A stretch of DNA of 64,000 bases from Candidatus Eisenbacteria bacterium (GCA_035577985.1 DATJZY010000052.1:1-64000), one strand, 5' to 3'; shown: positions 25,801 to 34,666, numbered from the stretch's first letter. Numbers and translations: made by a program. Notes: generated by a model from the sequence alone, not told the origin.

Positions 25801-28326
25801 CTCGCCGACGTGACCGTCGTGCCCGCCGAGCTCCCACGATTCGATCCGGGTGGTGAGCCGAGCGGTCCGATGCCGGAGCCCGCCGCGGCCGAGCCGCTCG
25901 AGCTGGAGAATGGCTTCGGCGGCTTCACGCCGGACGGTCGCGAATACGTGATCCGCCTCGCCGCCGGCGAGCAAACGCCCGCGCCCTGGGCCAACGTGCT
26001 CGCGAACGACGACTTCGGGTGCGTCGTCACCGAGGCGGGCGGCGGCTTCACGTGGGCGGTCAACAGCGGCGAGCACCGCCTCACGCCGTGGAGCAACGAT
26101 CCGCTGCTCGACGTGCCCGGTGACGTCCTCTACCTCCGCGACGAGGAGACGAGCGAGGTCTGGACGCCGACGCCGAGACCCGCCGGCGCGGACGCGCCAT
26201 GCGAGGTCCGTCACGGCGCGGGTTACACCGAATGGCGACGATCGAGCTACGGGTTCGAGCAGACGCTGCGCGCGTTCGTCGCGCCCGAGGATCCCGTGAA
26301 GATCGTGCGACTGCGCCTGCGGAACCTCCGCGACCGGCCGCGCCGGGTGACCGCGACCTACTACGTCGAATGGCTCCTCGGTGCGCTTCGCAGCGTCGCG
26401 TCGTCGTTCGTGGTGTGCGAGTACGACGCGACCTCGCAGGTCGTGTTCGCCCGCAACGCCTGGAATCCCGACTTCGCGGAGCGCACCGCGTTCGTCGCCG
26501 GAAGCCTGCCGCTGCACGGCCTGACGCTCGATCGACGCGAATTTCTCGGCCGCGAGGGCGATCGGCACGCGCCGGCCGCGCTGCGACGCTGGGGCCTCAG
26601 CGGGAACACGCGGGCGAGCGCCGATCCGTGCGCGGCGCTCCAGGTCCACCTCGACGTCGGGCCGTCGGCAGCGGTCGAGGTCGCCTTCGTGCTCGGCGAC
26701 GGGCGCGATCGGGAGCACGCGCAGGAGATCGCCGCGCGCTGGCGCGACCTCGGCGCGATCGATCGGGGATGGGACGACCTTCGGGCCACGTGGGATCGCC
26801 GTCTCGGCGCCGTGCAGGTCCGGACGCCCGACCGGGCCTTCGACGTGCTGATGAACCGCTGGCTCGTCTACCAGGCGCTCGCGTCCCGCATCATGGCGCG
26901 GGCGGGATTCTATCAGGCGGGAGGCGCGCTCGGTTTCCGCGACCAGCTCCAGGACGTGCTGGCGCTGCTCCACGCGGAGCCCGCGCGCACGCGCCGGCAC
27001 ATCCTCGCCTGCGCGGCGCACCAGTTCGAGGAAGGCGACGTGATGCACTGGTGGCATCCCCCGTCGGATCGCGGCGTGCGCACGCGCTGCGCCGATGATC
27101 TCCTGTGGCTTCCCTATGCGGTCGCCCACTACGTGGAGGCGACGGGAGACGTGTCGATCCTCGACGAGCAGGTTCCGTTCCTGCAGGCACCGCCGCTGTC
27201 CCCGAACGAGGAGGATCGCTACGCGCAGTTTCCATCGACATCGGAGCGACGGACGCTCTTCGAGCATTGCGAGCGCGCCATTGCGCGCGGCATCACTCGC
27301 GGCCCACACGGTCTGCCCTTGATCCGCTCCGGCGATTGGAACGACGGCATGAACCGCATCGGCGCGCGCGGCCGCGGCGAGAGCGTGTGGCTCGCATGGT
27401 TCGCCGTCGCGACGATCCGCGGGTTCGTCGGTCTCTGCCGGCGCCGCGGCGACGCCGATCTCGCGGACCGCTGGCAGCGGCACGCGGAGGAGCTCGCGCG
27501 CACCGTGGACCGGGTGGCCTGGGACGGCGAGTGGTACCTCCGAGCGTTCGACGACGACGGAAGGCCCTGGGGATCGGCGAGCGGCGACGAATGCCGAATC
27601 GACTCGATCGCGCAATCGTGGGCGGTTCTCGCCGGCGGCGGATCGCCCGAGCGTGCGCGCCGCGCGATCGCAGCTGCGGAGCGCGAGCTCGTCTCCGAGG
27701 ATCCGGGGCTGGTGCGGCTCTTGATGCCGCCGTTCGACCGCACGCCGCGCGATCCCGGCTACATCCGGAGCTATCCCCCCGGCGTCCGCGAGAACGGCGG
27801 CCAGTACACGCATGCCGCCGTCTGGCTCGCCTTCGCGCTCGCCGAGCTGGGCGACGGCGACCGCGCGGCGCGTCTCTTCGCACTCATGAACCCGATCCGG
27901 CAGGCCGCGACGCCCATCGCGGCCGCGCGCTATCTCGTGGAGCCCTACGTGCTCGCGGCCGACGTCGCGTCGACGGCGCCACACGTCGGGCGCGGCGGCT
28001 GGACCTGGTATACCGGCTCGGCCGCGTGGGCTTGGCGGCTCGGCATCGAGGGCATCCTCGGACTGCGTCTGCGCGATGGACGGCTGGCGATCGATCCACG
28101 CATCCCGCGGGACTGGGGTGGATTCGAGGCCGAGATCGCGGGTCCGGCGGGACGCCTCGCGATCCGCGTCGAGGATCCCGACGGCGCCGGAGCCGGCGTC
28201 CTCGAGGTTCGCGTGGAGGGCGTGTCGACCGGAGGCGTCGTCGAGTTTCCGACCGACGGATCCACTCGGCACGTCACGGTGCGTCTCGGCGCGAGCGTAG
28301 GCGACGCATCGACGGGCTCCGGGTAG
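19837..28326 (+). CDS. ndvB: Cyclic beta-1,2-glucan synthase
   Basis: 2,829-residue membrane enzyme close in length to Brucella Cgs. Hydrophobic segments at about residues 328-390, 735-775 and 865-890 anchor it in the inner membrane. The GT84 glycosyltransferase part carries VTVDADT at about 546, SHDLFEG at 658 and RWVRGDWQ at 695. A glycoamylase-like domain (PF10091, recently called GH189 in these enzymes) spans about 915-1470 and should cyclise the chain. Two GH94 substrate-binding modules start near 1535 and 2030. The GH94 phosphorylase catalytic domain at about 2330-2760 has CADDLLWLP and GDWNDGMN and would trim chain length. It makes cyclic beta-1,2-glucan from UDP-glucose, a periplasmic osmoprotectant. 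GTG at 19837 is preceded by GGAGG at a good distance; a later GTG at 19873 would leave only a four-base overlap with the USP gene. Confidence 0.92.
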   Translation: MRRDAAPEPSEPVSDAASEPHPGSLAAAARELADRHAVSTLPAAPLGLWSALRAMPDWLARARTALAEPSPQLSKAAEWLLDNDHLVERAVQQIDHDLPAGFYARLPGLAGGEQAGVPRVYALARRFLEVSQLQVSLASAVTFTNAYQESDRWLSIAELWAFPTMLRLACLELLVFALERLAPDVSAPCTATLEGTTSPLDDTESVARAIANLSVIASIPWKDFLTRTSRVEAILRSDPAGTYAANDFETRDRCRAAIEQLARRAARSEPEVAECAVNLARQAPSTGLKAAYVGHWLIGEGRTAFARAVGAHPTRWESIVDGLARHAGVLYAMAIGAATATAVVLPVGWMIFRGTPLFTVALAAAVAILPASVFGITLVHWIVTLVATPRVLPKLDIERGIPPGCDTAVVVPALVGSVAEAERLLERLEGHYLANPDETLRFALLADLADAPEERMPGDEIAIDALVSGIRRLNTLHAAGRRGPFHVLCRPRRFNPSEGCAMAWERKRGKLEEFDRLVTDGVETGFTVREGDRDALRSIRFVVTVDADTMLPPGSVARLVGTLAHPLNRAEFDEATGRVRSGYTVVQPRIEISPESGTRSRFAEIYSGDTTIDIYTRAVSDVYQDLFGSGIYVGKGIYDVRAFRRSLEGRVPENALASHDLFEGIHGRAALASDIVLYEVFPARYIEFARRWHRWVRGDWQLLPWLRRRVPAPGGTRIPNRLSALDRWKVLDNLRRSLIPAALVTMLAAAWLVLPAPALWTVLGLAALGGSLATDVVMGITRGRRALRGTLRELGDPVERWILEVAFLPHDAVIATDAILRTLWRLGVTRRNLLEWTSAAHMASQLAAQDVRAAWREMWVAWGLTLALALAVIAARPAALGCAMPLLFLWLASPAIAEHVSRSRAQPRETLAGEDLAFLRGLARRTWLYFERFVGPDDHWLPPDNFQEEPSGDVGHRTSPTNIGMTLVSTIAAADLGYIGLPDLAVRLRNTLVTLGRLERYRGHFLNWYETESLDPLEPRYVSTVDSGNLAASLLAVKESCIELARGPALRESLWQGLADVLTLLLHSLERLREGGRPLRERIARLLDDVPGAQRDPFAWQRTIARICDEDCPEIARLLTAAIEPAGAREESLRDVRIWLERTHHHARAMQRDIVTLAPWLGLTQAPPPGCEDVARRLAPLLPPDLSLEDAPDRCARARAMLDATVPQRSSDGAAHDWQAAFRDAIEHGFAHAEALRRSLLDAAAETEAHALAMDFSLLFDPEQRLFHIGYALSADRLDPNHYDLLATEARIASLIAIAKGDVPVEHWFHLGRPVTATPDGLALLSWGGSMFEYLMPPLLLPSVPGTLLGASERAAVDMQRRHGEQLGVPWGVSESGFGSLDPERHYRYRAFGVPGLGLRRGLGRDVVVAPYAAVLALAFRPRAVVANLRVYEGLGLLGPYGFYEAADFTPERVPKGRRFIPVRSYMVHHQGMILAALTNAICGDTLVRRFGTDARVRAVTLLLHERIPKIPPREIVRIEEPMLPTPRHPGAATPHPWVPITPAPFPQVHALGNGRLATWISDAGAGGLRWQDHALTRWLPDATCDDHGLWIYVRDEESGEVWSVGRQPTGVAADEARVVFHAHLVEFHRRDHGVAIRMEVGVAPGDDLEIRRITLVNESDRPRALAITSYGEVVLAPALEDERHPAFSKLFVHSEHVDALDGLLFVRRPRHAGERPPVLLHRVLLDERVRGRVGFESDRRTFLGRHGDPRRPRGVVDGLGDGAGWTLDPVMALQARVRLAPQERRDLAFLAIASGSRDSVFEIAERHATLASLDWALGDAAANAARETQRLQLEPEVLPSLALLASLLLHPHAARAAPPSLRAANTLGQPRLWGFGISGDLPLLVLRVRDPDDRSVLRVLAHGLQLWRRHGIHVDLVVLRVGMSGYVEPFREALYDVLRETGVEELLGARGGIHLLFGDQIGEEQERLLEASARVVLDDAEGSLERQLADVTVVPAELPRFDPGGEPSGPMPEPAAAEPLELENGFGGFTPDGREYVIRLAAGEQTPAPWANVLANDDFGCVVTEAGGGFTWAVNSGEHRLTPWSNDPLLDVPGDVLYLRDEETSEVWTPTPRPAGADAPCEVRHGAGYTEWRRSSYGFEQTLRAFVAPEDPVKIVRLRLRNLRDRPRRVTATYYVEWLLGALRSVASSFVVCEYDATSQVVFARNAWNPDFAERTAFVAGSLPLHGLTLDRREFLGREGDRHAPAALRRWGLSGNTRASADPCAALQVHLDVGPSAAVEVAFVLGDGRDREHAQEIAARWRDLGAIDRGWDDLRATWDRRLGAVQVRTPDRAFDVLMNRWLVYQALASRIMARAGFYQAGGALGFRDQLQDVLALLHAEPARTRRHILACAAHQFEEGDVMHWWHPPSDRGVRTRCADDLLWLPYAVAHYVEATGDVSILDEQVPFLQAPPLSPNEEDRYAQFPSTSERRTLFEHCERAIARGITRGPHGLPLIRSGDWNDGMNRIGARGRGESVWLAWFAVATIRGFVGLCRRRGDADLADRWQRHAEELARTVDRVAWDGEWYLRAFDDDGRPWGSASGDECRIDSIAQSWAVLAGGGSPERARRAIAAAERELVSEDPGLVRLLMPPFDRTPRDPGYIRSYPPGVRENGGQYTHAAVWLAFALAELGDGDRAARLFALMNPIRQAATPIAAARYLVEPYVLAADVASTAPHVGRGGWTWYTGSAAWAWRLGIEGILGLRLRDGRLAIDPRIPRDWGGFEAEIAGPAGRLAIRVEDPDGAGAGVLEVRVEGVSTGGVVEFPTDGSTRHVTVRLGASVGDASTGSG

Positions 28327-28415
28327 AACGCTTCTCCCTCGCGTGATCCGCCGACCCGATCCAATCGGGTTCATCTCGACGCGCGGCTGGTCGTCGGGAT
28401 ACGGACCGCGTATCG

Positions 28416-28598
28416 GTGCCCTGGGACGAGCTCTACTATCCGCCCGCGATGACACACCTCCCGCTACGGGTACGGCGAAAGGCCATCGAGATCGCCAACG
28501 CCCTGCTCGCGGAGGGGCATGACGAGGGCTTCGCGATCCGCGTCGCCATCGCTCGCGCGAAGGCGTGGGCGCGGCGGCGTGGAATCGATCCGGTCTGA
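28416..28598 (+). CDS. Small conserved protein of unknown function
   Basis: 60 residues from a GTG start: MPWDELYYPPAMTHLPLRVR followed by RKAIEIANALLAEGHDEGFA. I recognise this as a widespread small protein of two helices, often written MPW....YP..M..L....R.KAIEIANALL, whose function is unknown. It ends five bases before the convergent glucanase-like gene. Confidence 0.65.
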   Translation: MPWDELYYPPAMTHLPLRVRRKAIEIANALLAEGHDEGFAIRVAIARAKAWARRRGIDPV

Positions 28599-28603
28599 GG
28601 CCG

Positions 28604-29923
28604 TCAGAGCCAGCCGCCCTGGAAGCCCGCCCGGCGCAGGCCCGCAACAACGTAGGGGCAGCGGCGCATGACCTTCCAGATCAGACCGGTGCGGTAATTT
28701 TCGATCATGAGGGCCACCGGGCCTTGATCGATGCCGAAGTGGTAGGGAGTGACCCACCAGCCCGTCGGGCTGTCTGCGATCAGGTACGTCTCGTTGAACG
28801 ACGCCTTGAAGCCGTAGCGATCTGCCGCGCCGAGATCGAGTCGAGCCATCGCCCCGACGGTCGGGATCACGATCTCGGGAGCGAATGGGAGCGAACCAAC
28901 GACCACCCACGGCGACAGCGTCCCGTCGTCGGGGCCGTAGGGCGCTCCGCGGACATGATAGCCGTAGAACTCCCGCTCGACGCCGTTCACGCAGCGCTGC
29001 TCGGATCCCGGGCCGTCGCTCGCGGTAATGCCCCAGCAGTGCTCGCCGTAGCCGGCAAACTCGAGCGGGTTACGCCGTGCGTACTCCTGGTGGATGTACG
29101 TCGCACGGCGACTGTTCTCGAAGTAGTCGCTTCCGTGGGCGCGCATGAATGCATCCCGGATGCCGCGGAAATCGATCCAGAGCTGGGAGAGCTGGTGCGT
29201 GAAGAGCGGCCCCGAGTAGAGCACGTCGTGGCCGTAGATCTGCCTCCACTGGTAGGTCGAGGAATACGCGGCGTAGCTCTCGGGCGGCAGCGGGAACGTC
29301 GGCGAGCCGAGTCCGAGCAGATAGAGCAGCAGGGCCTCGTCGTACCCCGTATAGGTGTGCGGGATGAACCCGGTCTCGGGCCGCCAGCCGTGCGAGATCG
29401 CCGAGCCGCCGGCGAGCATCCACCGCCAGTCCGCCCGGCGATAGAGCTCGTCCGCCAACCGGCGGACCTCGGCCTCCTCCTGGGTCTCGGCGTCGAAGTA
29501 GGCGGCGCAGGTGAGCATCCCGGCGAACAGGAAGGCCGAGTCGATCGCGGACAGCTCGCATTCCCAGACCCGGCGACCGGTCTTCATGTGGAGGAAGTGG
29601 TAGTAGAACCCACGGTAGCCGGTCGCGTCCGGCTCCGGTCCCTGCGGGCTGTCGCGGAAGAAACGCAGCGTCCACAGCGCGATCTCGGGCGCAAACTCGC
29701 GGGAGATCACGCCGCGTTCCACGAGGACCGGGATGCTCGCCAGGGCGAGCCCCACGGCCGCGATGCTGGCGGGGGCCGCAGGATCCGTCTTGTCGCGGAT
29801 GAGGCCCGTCGTCGGATTGGCCTCGTGCATGTAGTACTGCAGCGTCGTGACCTGGAGCCGGTTCAGCTCGTCCTCCGTCGGAAGGCGGCTCGGGTCTCGA
29901 TCGGTCGGTGGCTGGTCGCTCAT
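28604..29923 (-). CDS. Glycoamylase-like protein, candidate beta-1,2-glucanase (GH144-like)
   Basis: 439 residues, all alpha-helical in pattern, of the PF10091 glycoamylase-like family. Motifs include LQYYMHEANPTTGLIRDKT, GYRGFYYHFLHMKTGRRVW, ELSAIDSAFLFAGML, and a C-terminal YGFKASFNETY with TPYHFGIDQGP. Characterised GH144 members are endo-beta-1,2-glucanases. It lies convergently to the cyclic beta-1,2-glucan synthase, which makes that substrate plausible. No signal peptide is obvious from either start: ATG at 29923, or a GTG at 29962 that adds 13 residues. The cellular location is therefore unclear. Confidence 0.75.
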   Translation of the reverse strand: MSDQPPTDRDPSRLPTEDELNRLQVTTLQYYMHEANPTTGLIRDKTDPAAPASIAAVGLALASIPVLVERGVISREFAPEIALWTLRFFRDSPQGPEPDATGYRGFYYHFLHMKTGRRVWECELSAIDSAFLFAGMLTCAAYFDAETQEEAEVRRLADELYRRADWRWMLAGGSAISHGWRPETGFIPHTYTGYDEALLLYLLGLGSPTFPLPPESYAAYSSTYQWRQIYGHDVLYSGPLFTHQLSQLWIDFRGIRDAFMRAHGSDYFENSRRATYIHQEYARRNPLEFAGYGEHCWGITASDGPGSEQRCVNGVEREFYGYHVRGAPYGPDDGTLSPWVVVGSLPFAPEIVIPTVGAMARLDLGAADRYGFKASFNETYLIADSPTGWWVTPYHFGIDQGPVALMIENYRTGLIWKVMRRCPYVVAGLRRAGFQGGWL

Positions 29924-30013
29924 GGATTCTCGGGCGGTGCCCCGTGCCTCATCCTCGAGCACGCGCCCTGCGCGTCGACGGCGCCGGCGTACCGATCCCG
30001 TCGCGGGCCGCCG

Positions 30014-31837
30014 TCATGATGCGGCGCGGGCCGGGGCGTGTCGCGCGCGCATGTCGGCAAGCTCGGCACCGGTGATGACTTCCTTCTGCTGCAGCACGGT
30101 GGCTGCTTCGCGGAGCACGTCCTTCTGGCCCGCGAGGAGCTCGTGCGCCCGGGCATGCTGCTCGTCGATGATCCGCCGTACCTCGCAGTCGATTTCCCGC
30201 GCCGTCTCCTCGCTGTAGTCGCCACGCGACGACATCGGCTCGACCGGCAACTGGAGGGCGGGCCGCTCGCGCTCGAGGCTCACCTCGCCCAATCGCTCGC
30301 TCATGCCGTAGGCCTTCACCATGCTCTTCGCGACGGCGGTCGCCTTCTGGAGGTCGTCCTGTGCGCCGGTCGACACCTCGCCGTAGACGATCTCCTCCGC
30401 CGCGCGTCCGCCGAGCAGCACCGCAATCTTGTTCTCGAGCTCCGAGCGCGCCATGAGGAAGCGATCTTCGGTCGGGAGCTGGATCGTGTAGCCGAGCGCC
30501 GCCACGCCGCGCGGGATGATGGAGATCTTCTGGATCGGATCCGTCCCGGGCAATGACATGGCGACGAGCGCATGGCCCACCTCGTGGTGCGCGACGCGGT
30601 CCTTCTCCATGGCGTTGAGCACGCGATTCTTCTTCTCGAGGCCGGCGATCACGCGCTCGACGGCTTCCTGCAGATCCGCCAGCTCGACCGCCTCCTTGTC
30701 CCGGCGCACGGCGAGCAAGGCCGCCTCGTTCACGACGTTCGCGAGGTCCGCACCCGCGAAGCCCGGCGTCATGCCGGCAATGACGTCGAGGTCCTCATCG
30801 GCGTTCCGCATGACGACGCCGCGGGCGTGGAGCTTCAGGATCGCGAGCCGCCCAGGCCGGTCGGGACGATCGACCAGCACGTGCCGATCGAATCGCCCGG
30901 CGCGCAGGAGCGCCGGGTCGAGGATCTCGGGCCGGTTCGTCGCGGCCATCAGGATCACGCCCGCGCGCGGATCGAAGCCGTCCATTTCCACGAGGAGCTG
31001 GTTGAGGGTCTGCTCGCGCTCCTCGTGCGCGAGCGCGCCCGCGCCACGCACCTTGCCGAGCGCGTCGAGCTCGTCGATGAAGATGATGCAGGGCGCCTTC
31101 TCCTTCGCCTGCACGAAGAGATCCCGTACCCGAGCGGCACCGACGCCGACGAACATCTCGACGAACTCCGAGCCGCTGATCGAGAAGAACGGGACGCCGG
31201 CCTCGCCGGCCACCGCCTTCGCGAGCAGCGTCTTCCCCGTGCCCGGTGGTCCGAGTAGCAGGATGCCCTTCGGAATCTTGCCGCCGAGGCGGCGGAAACG
31301 CTCGGGTTTCTTCAGGAACTCGATGACCTCACGGAGCTCCTCCTTCGCCTCGTCGACCCCCGCGACGTCCGCGAAGGTGACCTTCACCTCCTGCTCGACG
31401 TAGAGCTTCGCGCGGCTTCGCCCGACGGTGAGGAATCCGGCGCCGGGCCCGCCGGCGCCCGCGCGCCGCATGATGAAGAGCCAGACCGCCAGGAAGAGCG
31501 CCGCCGGGACCACCCAGGACAGGAGGTCGCGCAGGAACGTGCTCTCGATCGTCCCGGACACCTTGACGCCGTGCGCCTGGAGGTCGCGGAGCAGATCGGG
31601 GTCTTCGACGCGCACGGTTCGGAACGATCCCGTACGCTCGTCATCGCCGGCGAACGACCCCCGGATGAGCGACGGCGACAAGACGACTTCCCCGACGCGG
31701 CCCTCGGCGACGGCCGTCTTGAACTCGCTGTAGGAGATCTCGGTCGACCCGAGCCCCTGGAAGCGCTCGGACAGCATGAAGACCCACACGGCGATCAGGA
31801 GAAGCCAGGCGAGCACACGGACGAAGCTCGAGGACAT
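30014..31837 (-). CDS. ftsH: ATP-dependent zinc metalloprotease FtsH
   Basis: 607-residue inner-membrane AAA+ protease that degrades misfolded and regulatory membrane proteins. Two membrane segments (residues 7-22 and 106-123) flank a periplasmic domain. Walker A is GPPGTGKT at 196-203, Walker B is [12 protein letters not shown], the second region of homology is present ([19 protein letters not shown]), and the zinc site is HEVGH at 414-418 (418 being the residue at 30586 counted from the start). The usual second residue of that motif is Ala rather than Val, a tolerated change. The ATG at 31837 gives the first membrane segment. It stands alone, apart from usual housekeeping neighbours, so it may be an accessory stress copy. 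Confidence 0.93.
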   Translation of the reverse strand: MSSSFVRVLAWLLLIAVWVFMLSERFQGLGSTEISYSEFKTAVAEGRVGEVVLSPSLIRGSFAGDDERTGSFRTVRVEDPDLLRDLQAHGVKVSGTIESTFLRDLLSWVVPAALFLAVWLFIMRRAGAGGPGAGFLTVGRSRAKLYVEQEVKVTFADVAGVDEAKEELREVIEFLKKPERFRRLGGKIPKGILLLGPPGTGKTLLAKAVAGEAGVPFFSISGSEFVEMFVGVGAARVRDLFVQAKEKAPCIIFIDELDALGKVRGAGALAHEEREQTLNQLLVEMDGFDPRAGVILMAATNRPEILDPALLRAGRFDRHVLVDRPDRPGRLAILKLHARGVVMRNADEDLDVIAGMTPGFAGADLANVVNEAALLAVRRDKEAVELADLQEAVERVIAGLEKKNRVLNAMEKDRVAHHEVGHALVAMSLPGTDPIQKISIIPRGVAALGYTIQLPTEDRFLMARSELENKIAVLLGGRAAEEIVYGEVSTGAQDDLQKATAVAKSMVKAYGMSERLGEVSLERERPALQLPVEPMSSRGDYSEETAREIDCEVRRIIDEQHARAHELLAGQKDVLREAATVLQQKEVITGAELADMRARHAPARAAS

Positions 31838-32218
31838 GCAGTGTCTCGCTGGTGCAACGGGAATGCCGAACGACGAGCGTGTCCAGAGCCCGCCGGTGGG
31901 GCCATCGCGTGGGCGTGCGGCATGCGCTGCATCCGAGTCCGATTCTCGATCCCGAAACGCGCCCCGCGCGATCCGTCTCGTTCCTGGCAAAGGAGCGGCC
32001 GAGGCGCACGGTATCGGGGTGGGTTCGCCAGTGGGAGGCAATGATGGACACGCTCACGGAGCACACTGTCGACGAGATCCGCCGCCGGCTTCGATCGTGC
32101 TGTCGGCTCGTTTCCCTCGCGTGCCCAGAACCCGCGCCTCGCAGCGCGCGCGCCGGCGTCGCCTTCGGCCGATTGCCCTTTCGGTCATGAGGCTGCTGAG
32201 CGTTCATCTGGGTCTCCG
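31838..32218. promoter_or_regulatory. Upstream region of ftsH without a recognised gene
   Basis: No reading frame here looks like a real protein. The stretch should hold the ftsH promoter on the minus strand. I see no clear sigma-32-type or other consensus that I would defend. Confidence 0.3.
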
Positions 32219-32299
32219 ATGATCGACGATGCGAGCGGCGAGGTGGCTGCGCGCCAGCTGCCGTCAGCGCTCGGGGGATGGGAGCAGGAGGGGCGCCTT

Positions 32300-32425
32300 C
32301 TTCTTGGGTGGTGGGTCCCCGGAAGCCGCGACGTGGTGAACGATCTCGAGGTCGTTCCGTTCCAGGCCGATTCCGATGACGAGATCACCGATGCAGTGCG
32401 TAGCGCGCTCGACTGCCGCTTTCCT
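32300..32425 (+). pseudogene. BON-domain fragment
   Basis: The frame contains GSRDVVNDLEVVPFQADSDD followed by EITDAVRSALD, matching the end of one BON domain and the start of the next, as in multi-BON proteins. Both sides run into unrelated sequence, so only the join between two domains survives. Confidence 0.45.
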
Positions 32426-32454
32426 CGCAACCCGCCGCGCCACGTCCGCGCTGC

Positions 32455-32649
32455 CCCCAGGCACCAATTGGTCTTCATCTCCGCAGCGCCCGGCGGACGG
32501 GGGCCCGAGATCGGATAGACACCCGAGCGCCCGACCTTGTCCTTTCGCCCGGCGCCACCACCGGGCCGGCCGCTCTCGCGTTGCCGCCTCGCTCGCGTCT
32601 TCGAGCGGCTCGACGACTTCGCGCCCTTCGTCTGGCTTGGTTTCGCCAT
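32455..32649 (-). pseudogene. N-terminal fragment of a small conserved protein
   Basis: From an ATG at 32649 the minus strand reads a basic Ser/Arg-rich start and then GKVGRSGVYPISGP-like sequence (actual KDKVGRSGVYPISGPRPPGA). The motif VGRSGVYPxSGP is one I recognise from a small uncharacterised protein of soil bacteria, normally followed by a Trp-Gly-Gln segment. Here it breaks off into the BON fragment on the other strand. Confidence 0.4.
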
Positions 32650-33044
32650 GCTCGAGTCTCCTCTACTCAGCGCTCACCCGAGGTGGCAGGACCGATGGTC
32701 ACCGGATCGTCCGACGCGACGTCGGCTCCAATGCTCGACGCTCTGTCGTCCTTCGGTGTCGCACAGTCGGGGTACATCGGCCCCGCCCTGCTGTCGTGCT
32801 CGATGTGCTTGGATCGAGCTCGACGTACATTTGTGGTGCAAGTCGCTTGCCAGATCGCGAGGCAGGCAATGCGCGCCGCCATCAGCAGAAATGAAAAGCG
32901 CTCCACGCGCCGTGGCCGCGCCGGATCGCCGCTTGAACGCGCAGCCGCTCGCCGTCACCGGGCTGGATCTCGTCGCTATCGGCCGCGGAAGAGGCGTCGT
33001 GAGGAACGTCCGTTGCACCTTCCTGTGCGAGGGAGCGATCATCG
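32650..33044. other. Stretch without a recognised gene
   Basis: All frames were inspected and none resembles a known protein. It lies between the truncated small protein and the exported Hsp20-like gene and is probably decayed sequence plus the promoter of that gene. Confidence 0.3.
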
Positions 33045-33410
33045 ATGACGCGTACGGGACGCGTGGTGGCGTTCATTGCGGGCCTGGGTTTCGTGATGCA
33101 CGCTGCCGCCGATCGCGCGGCGGCTCCCAAGCCGAGCGACGAAGTCGCGCTGCGGGTCCTGGTCACCGAGGCGCCTGGGATCGTCCGCCTCCGCATCATG
33201 TTGCCCGAAGACGTCCCACCGGGCTCGGTCGAGGTAGAGATCGAGGGACGGAGCGTCGTCGTTCTCGCACGACGTCTCGACGGCAGGAGGCTCTGCTCGC
33301 GGAGGCTACGGCTGTCCCATGCAGCGGTCGAAGCCGGCGCGCAGGCGGACTACGAGCCGGACGGCTCACTCACCATCACCTTTCGGACCGCACGGCCTGG
33401 CGGCTTGTAA
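33045..33410 (+). CDS. Exported Hsp20/alpha-crystallin-like protein, paralogue
   Basis: 121-residue protein with a signal peptide (about residues 1-23) and one alpha-crystallin-like domain: LRVLVTEAPGIVRLRIMLPE, VEVEIEGRSVVVLARR, RRLRLSHAAVEAGAQADYE and PDGSLTITFR. It is clearly paralogous to the protein at 16376, sharing TExPGIVRLRIxLPxDVPxG and the LRLS...VExGAQA block. A GAGGGAG ribosome-binding site lies upstream. A periplasmic chaperone role is inferred. Confidence 0.6.
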   Translation: MTRTGRVVAFIAGLGFVMHAAADRAAAPKPSDEVALRVLVTEAPGIVRLRIMLPEDVPPGSVEVEIEGRSVVVLARRLDGRRLCSRRLRLSHAAVEAGAQADYEPDGSLTITFRTARPGGL

Positions 33411-33615
33411 GCGGAGCACCTCTCGATCGCCTGCTCGATCCGGTCCAGGAGCTGAGCCGCCCGGCGAACACGCTGCAGGAGCTCCGTCGCGCGGACGGCT
33501 GGTTCGCGCGCTTCGCGCGCAGCGCCGCGGCGACGGGCGAAGCGTAGCCGACGGGTCTCGGGCATCGGCGAGCCCCTCGAGTCGCACGGCATGCGATTCC
33601 GTTCTACAAGAAGGG

Positions 33616-34170
33616 GTGCCCACGATCTTGACGCATGCGTTGTCCGGAGCAGCGGTCGGAGCCGGGTTTCGCCGCCCGCTCGGTCTCGCGCGGATCTGGT
33701 TCGCAGGTGCCGTCTGCGCCGCACTCCCCGACCTCGACGTCCTGGGTTTCCGGCTCGGCATCCACTACGGCGACGTGCTCGGTCACCGGGGCTTCACTCA
33801 TTCGCTCGCGTTCGCCGCCCTCCTGGCGGCGCTGGCAGTGTCGGCCGTCTTCCCGCGAGGCGCTCCGGGCTGGAGCCGTGGCGCATTGTGGCTCTACCTC
33901 TTCGTCGCCACGGCCTCCCACGGCGTCCTCGACGCGCTGACCGACGGCGGTCGCGGCGTGGCCTTCTTCTCGCCGTTCAGCAACGTTCGCTACTTCTTCC
34001 CCGTCCAACCGGTCCAGGTGTCTCCCATTGGGGTCCGATCGTTCATGTCCTCCGAGGGCCTGACCGTCCTGTCGAGCGAGGTGCGCTGGATCTGGCTGCC
34101 GTCCGTGCTGCTCCTCGGAGGCGCATTCGTGGCGCGGGCCGCAGCGAGCGTCCTGGCTCGGCGGGAATGA
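33616..34170 (+). CDS. Membrane-bound metal-dependent hydrolase, YdjM/DUF457-like
   Basis: 184 residues from a GTG start. The N-terminus PTILTHALSGAAVG, the DLDVLGFRLGIHYGDVLGHR segment with FTHS, and ASHGVLDALTDGG give the His/Asp pattern of the YdjM (DUF457) family of small inner-membrane proteins. Several hydrophobic segments are present. The family was named for predicted metal-dependent hydrolase activity; its substrate is unknown. Confidence 0.8.
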   Translation: MPTILTHALSGAAVGAGFRRPLGLARIWFAGAVCAALPDLDVLGFRLGIHYGDVLGHRGFTHSLAFAALLAALAVSAVFPRGAPGWSRGALWLYLFVATASHGVLDALTDGGRGVAFFSPFSNVRYFFPVQPVQVSPIGVRSFMSSEGLTVLSSEVRWIWLPSVLLLGGAFVARAAASVLARRE

Positions 34171-34184
34171 GGGGGGACGGCGGC

Positions 34185-34375
34185 GCCGAGCGAGCGCGCG
34201 CCGAAAGTCGGCGGGCGAGGCGACCGGCCGGCAATTCACCTCGACGATCGCGTCGCCCGGCTCGACGCCGGCGTCGTTGTCCGGCCTGTCCTCGGCGACG
34301 TCCACGACGAGCACTTCGATGCCGCGCTTGAGGCCGAGGCGGCGGGCCTCCGCCGACGGCAGTGGGTAAGGGCGG
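34185..34375 (-). pseudogene. PDZ-domain fragment of a DegP/HtrA-like protease
   Basis: The minus strand reads ARRLGLKRGIEVLVVDVAED, then DAGVEPGDAIVEVNCRPV and SPADFRRALARR, a typical DegP PDZ domain. No protease domain with its catalytic Ser is present, and there is no start codon context. It is a relic. Confidence 0.55.
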
Positions 34376-34544
34376 TCAACCTGAGGCATACGAGGAGAAT
34401 TGCGACTTCGAACCAGCAACGGATTCCACTGGGCTGGCCCAGGACGATTGCCGTCATCTTCGCCACGTCGGCGCCGTCGCCTGCGACCATGACGGGAACT
34501 CGGCGCCAGACGGCCACGGCACACGCCGCAGCACGAGACTCGCG

Positions 34545-34625
34545 AAGAACCGGCGACCGATGTCGGGTGACACGAGCGCGATCAGGAGGCGGTCCCATGC
34601 CGCGATCCGTACAAGGCGCTCGATT
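34545..34625 (-). pseudogene. Short remnant of a metal ABC transporter permease
   Basis: The minus strand reads RLLIALVSPDIGR, almost the same as NRLLIALVSPDIAR in the intact permease at 16945-17706. The DNA is also alike: at 34560 and 17264 both strands share the block acgagcgcgatcag with matching flanks. Only about 25 codons are recognisable. Confidence 0.5.
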
Positions 34626-34666
34626 TCGGAAGTGATCCGGCTGCGCGGAACCTCCGTCTGCAGCAC

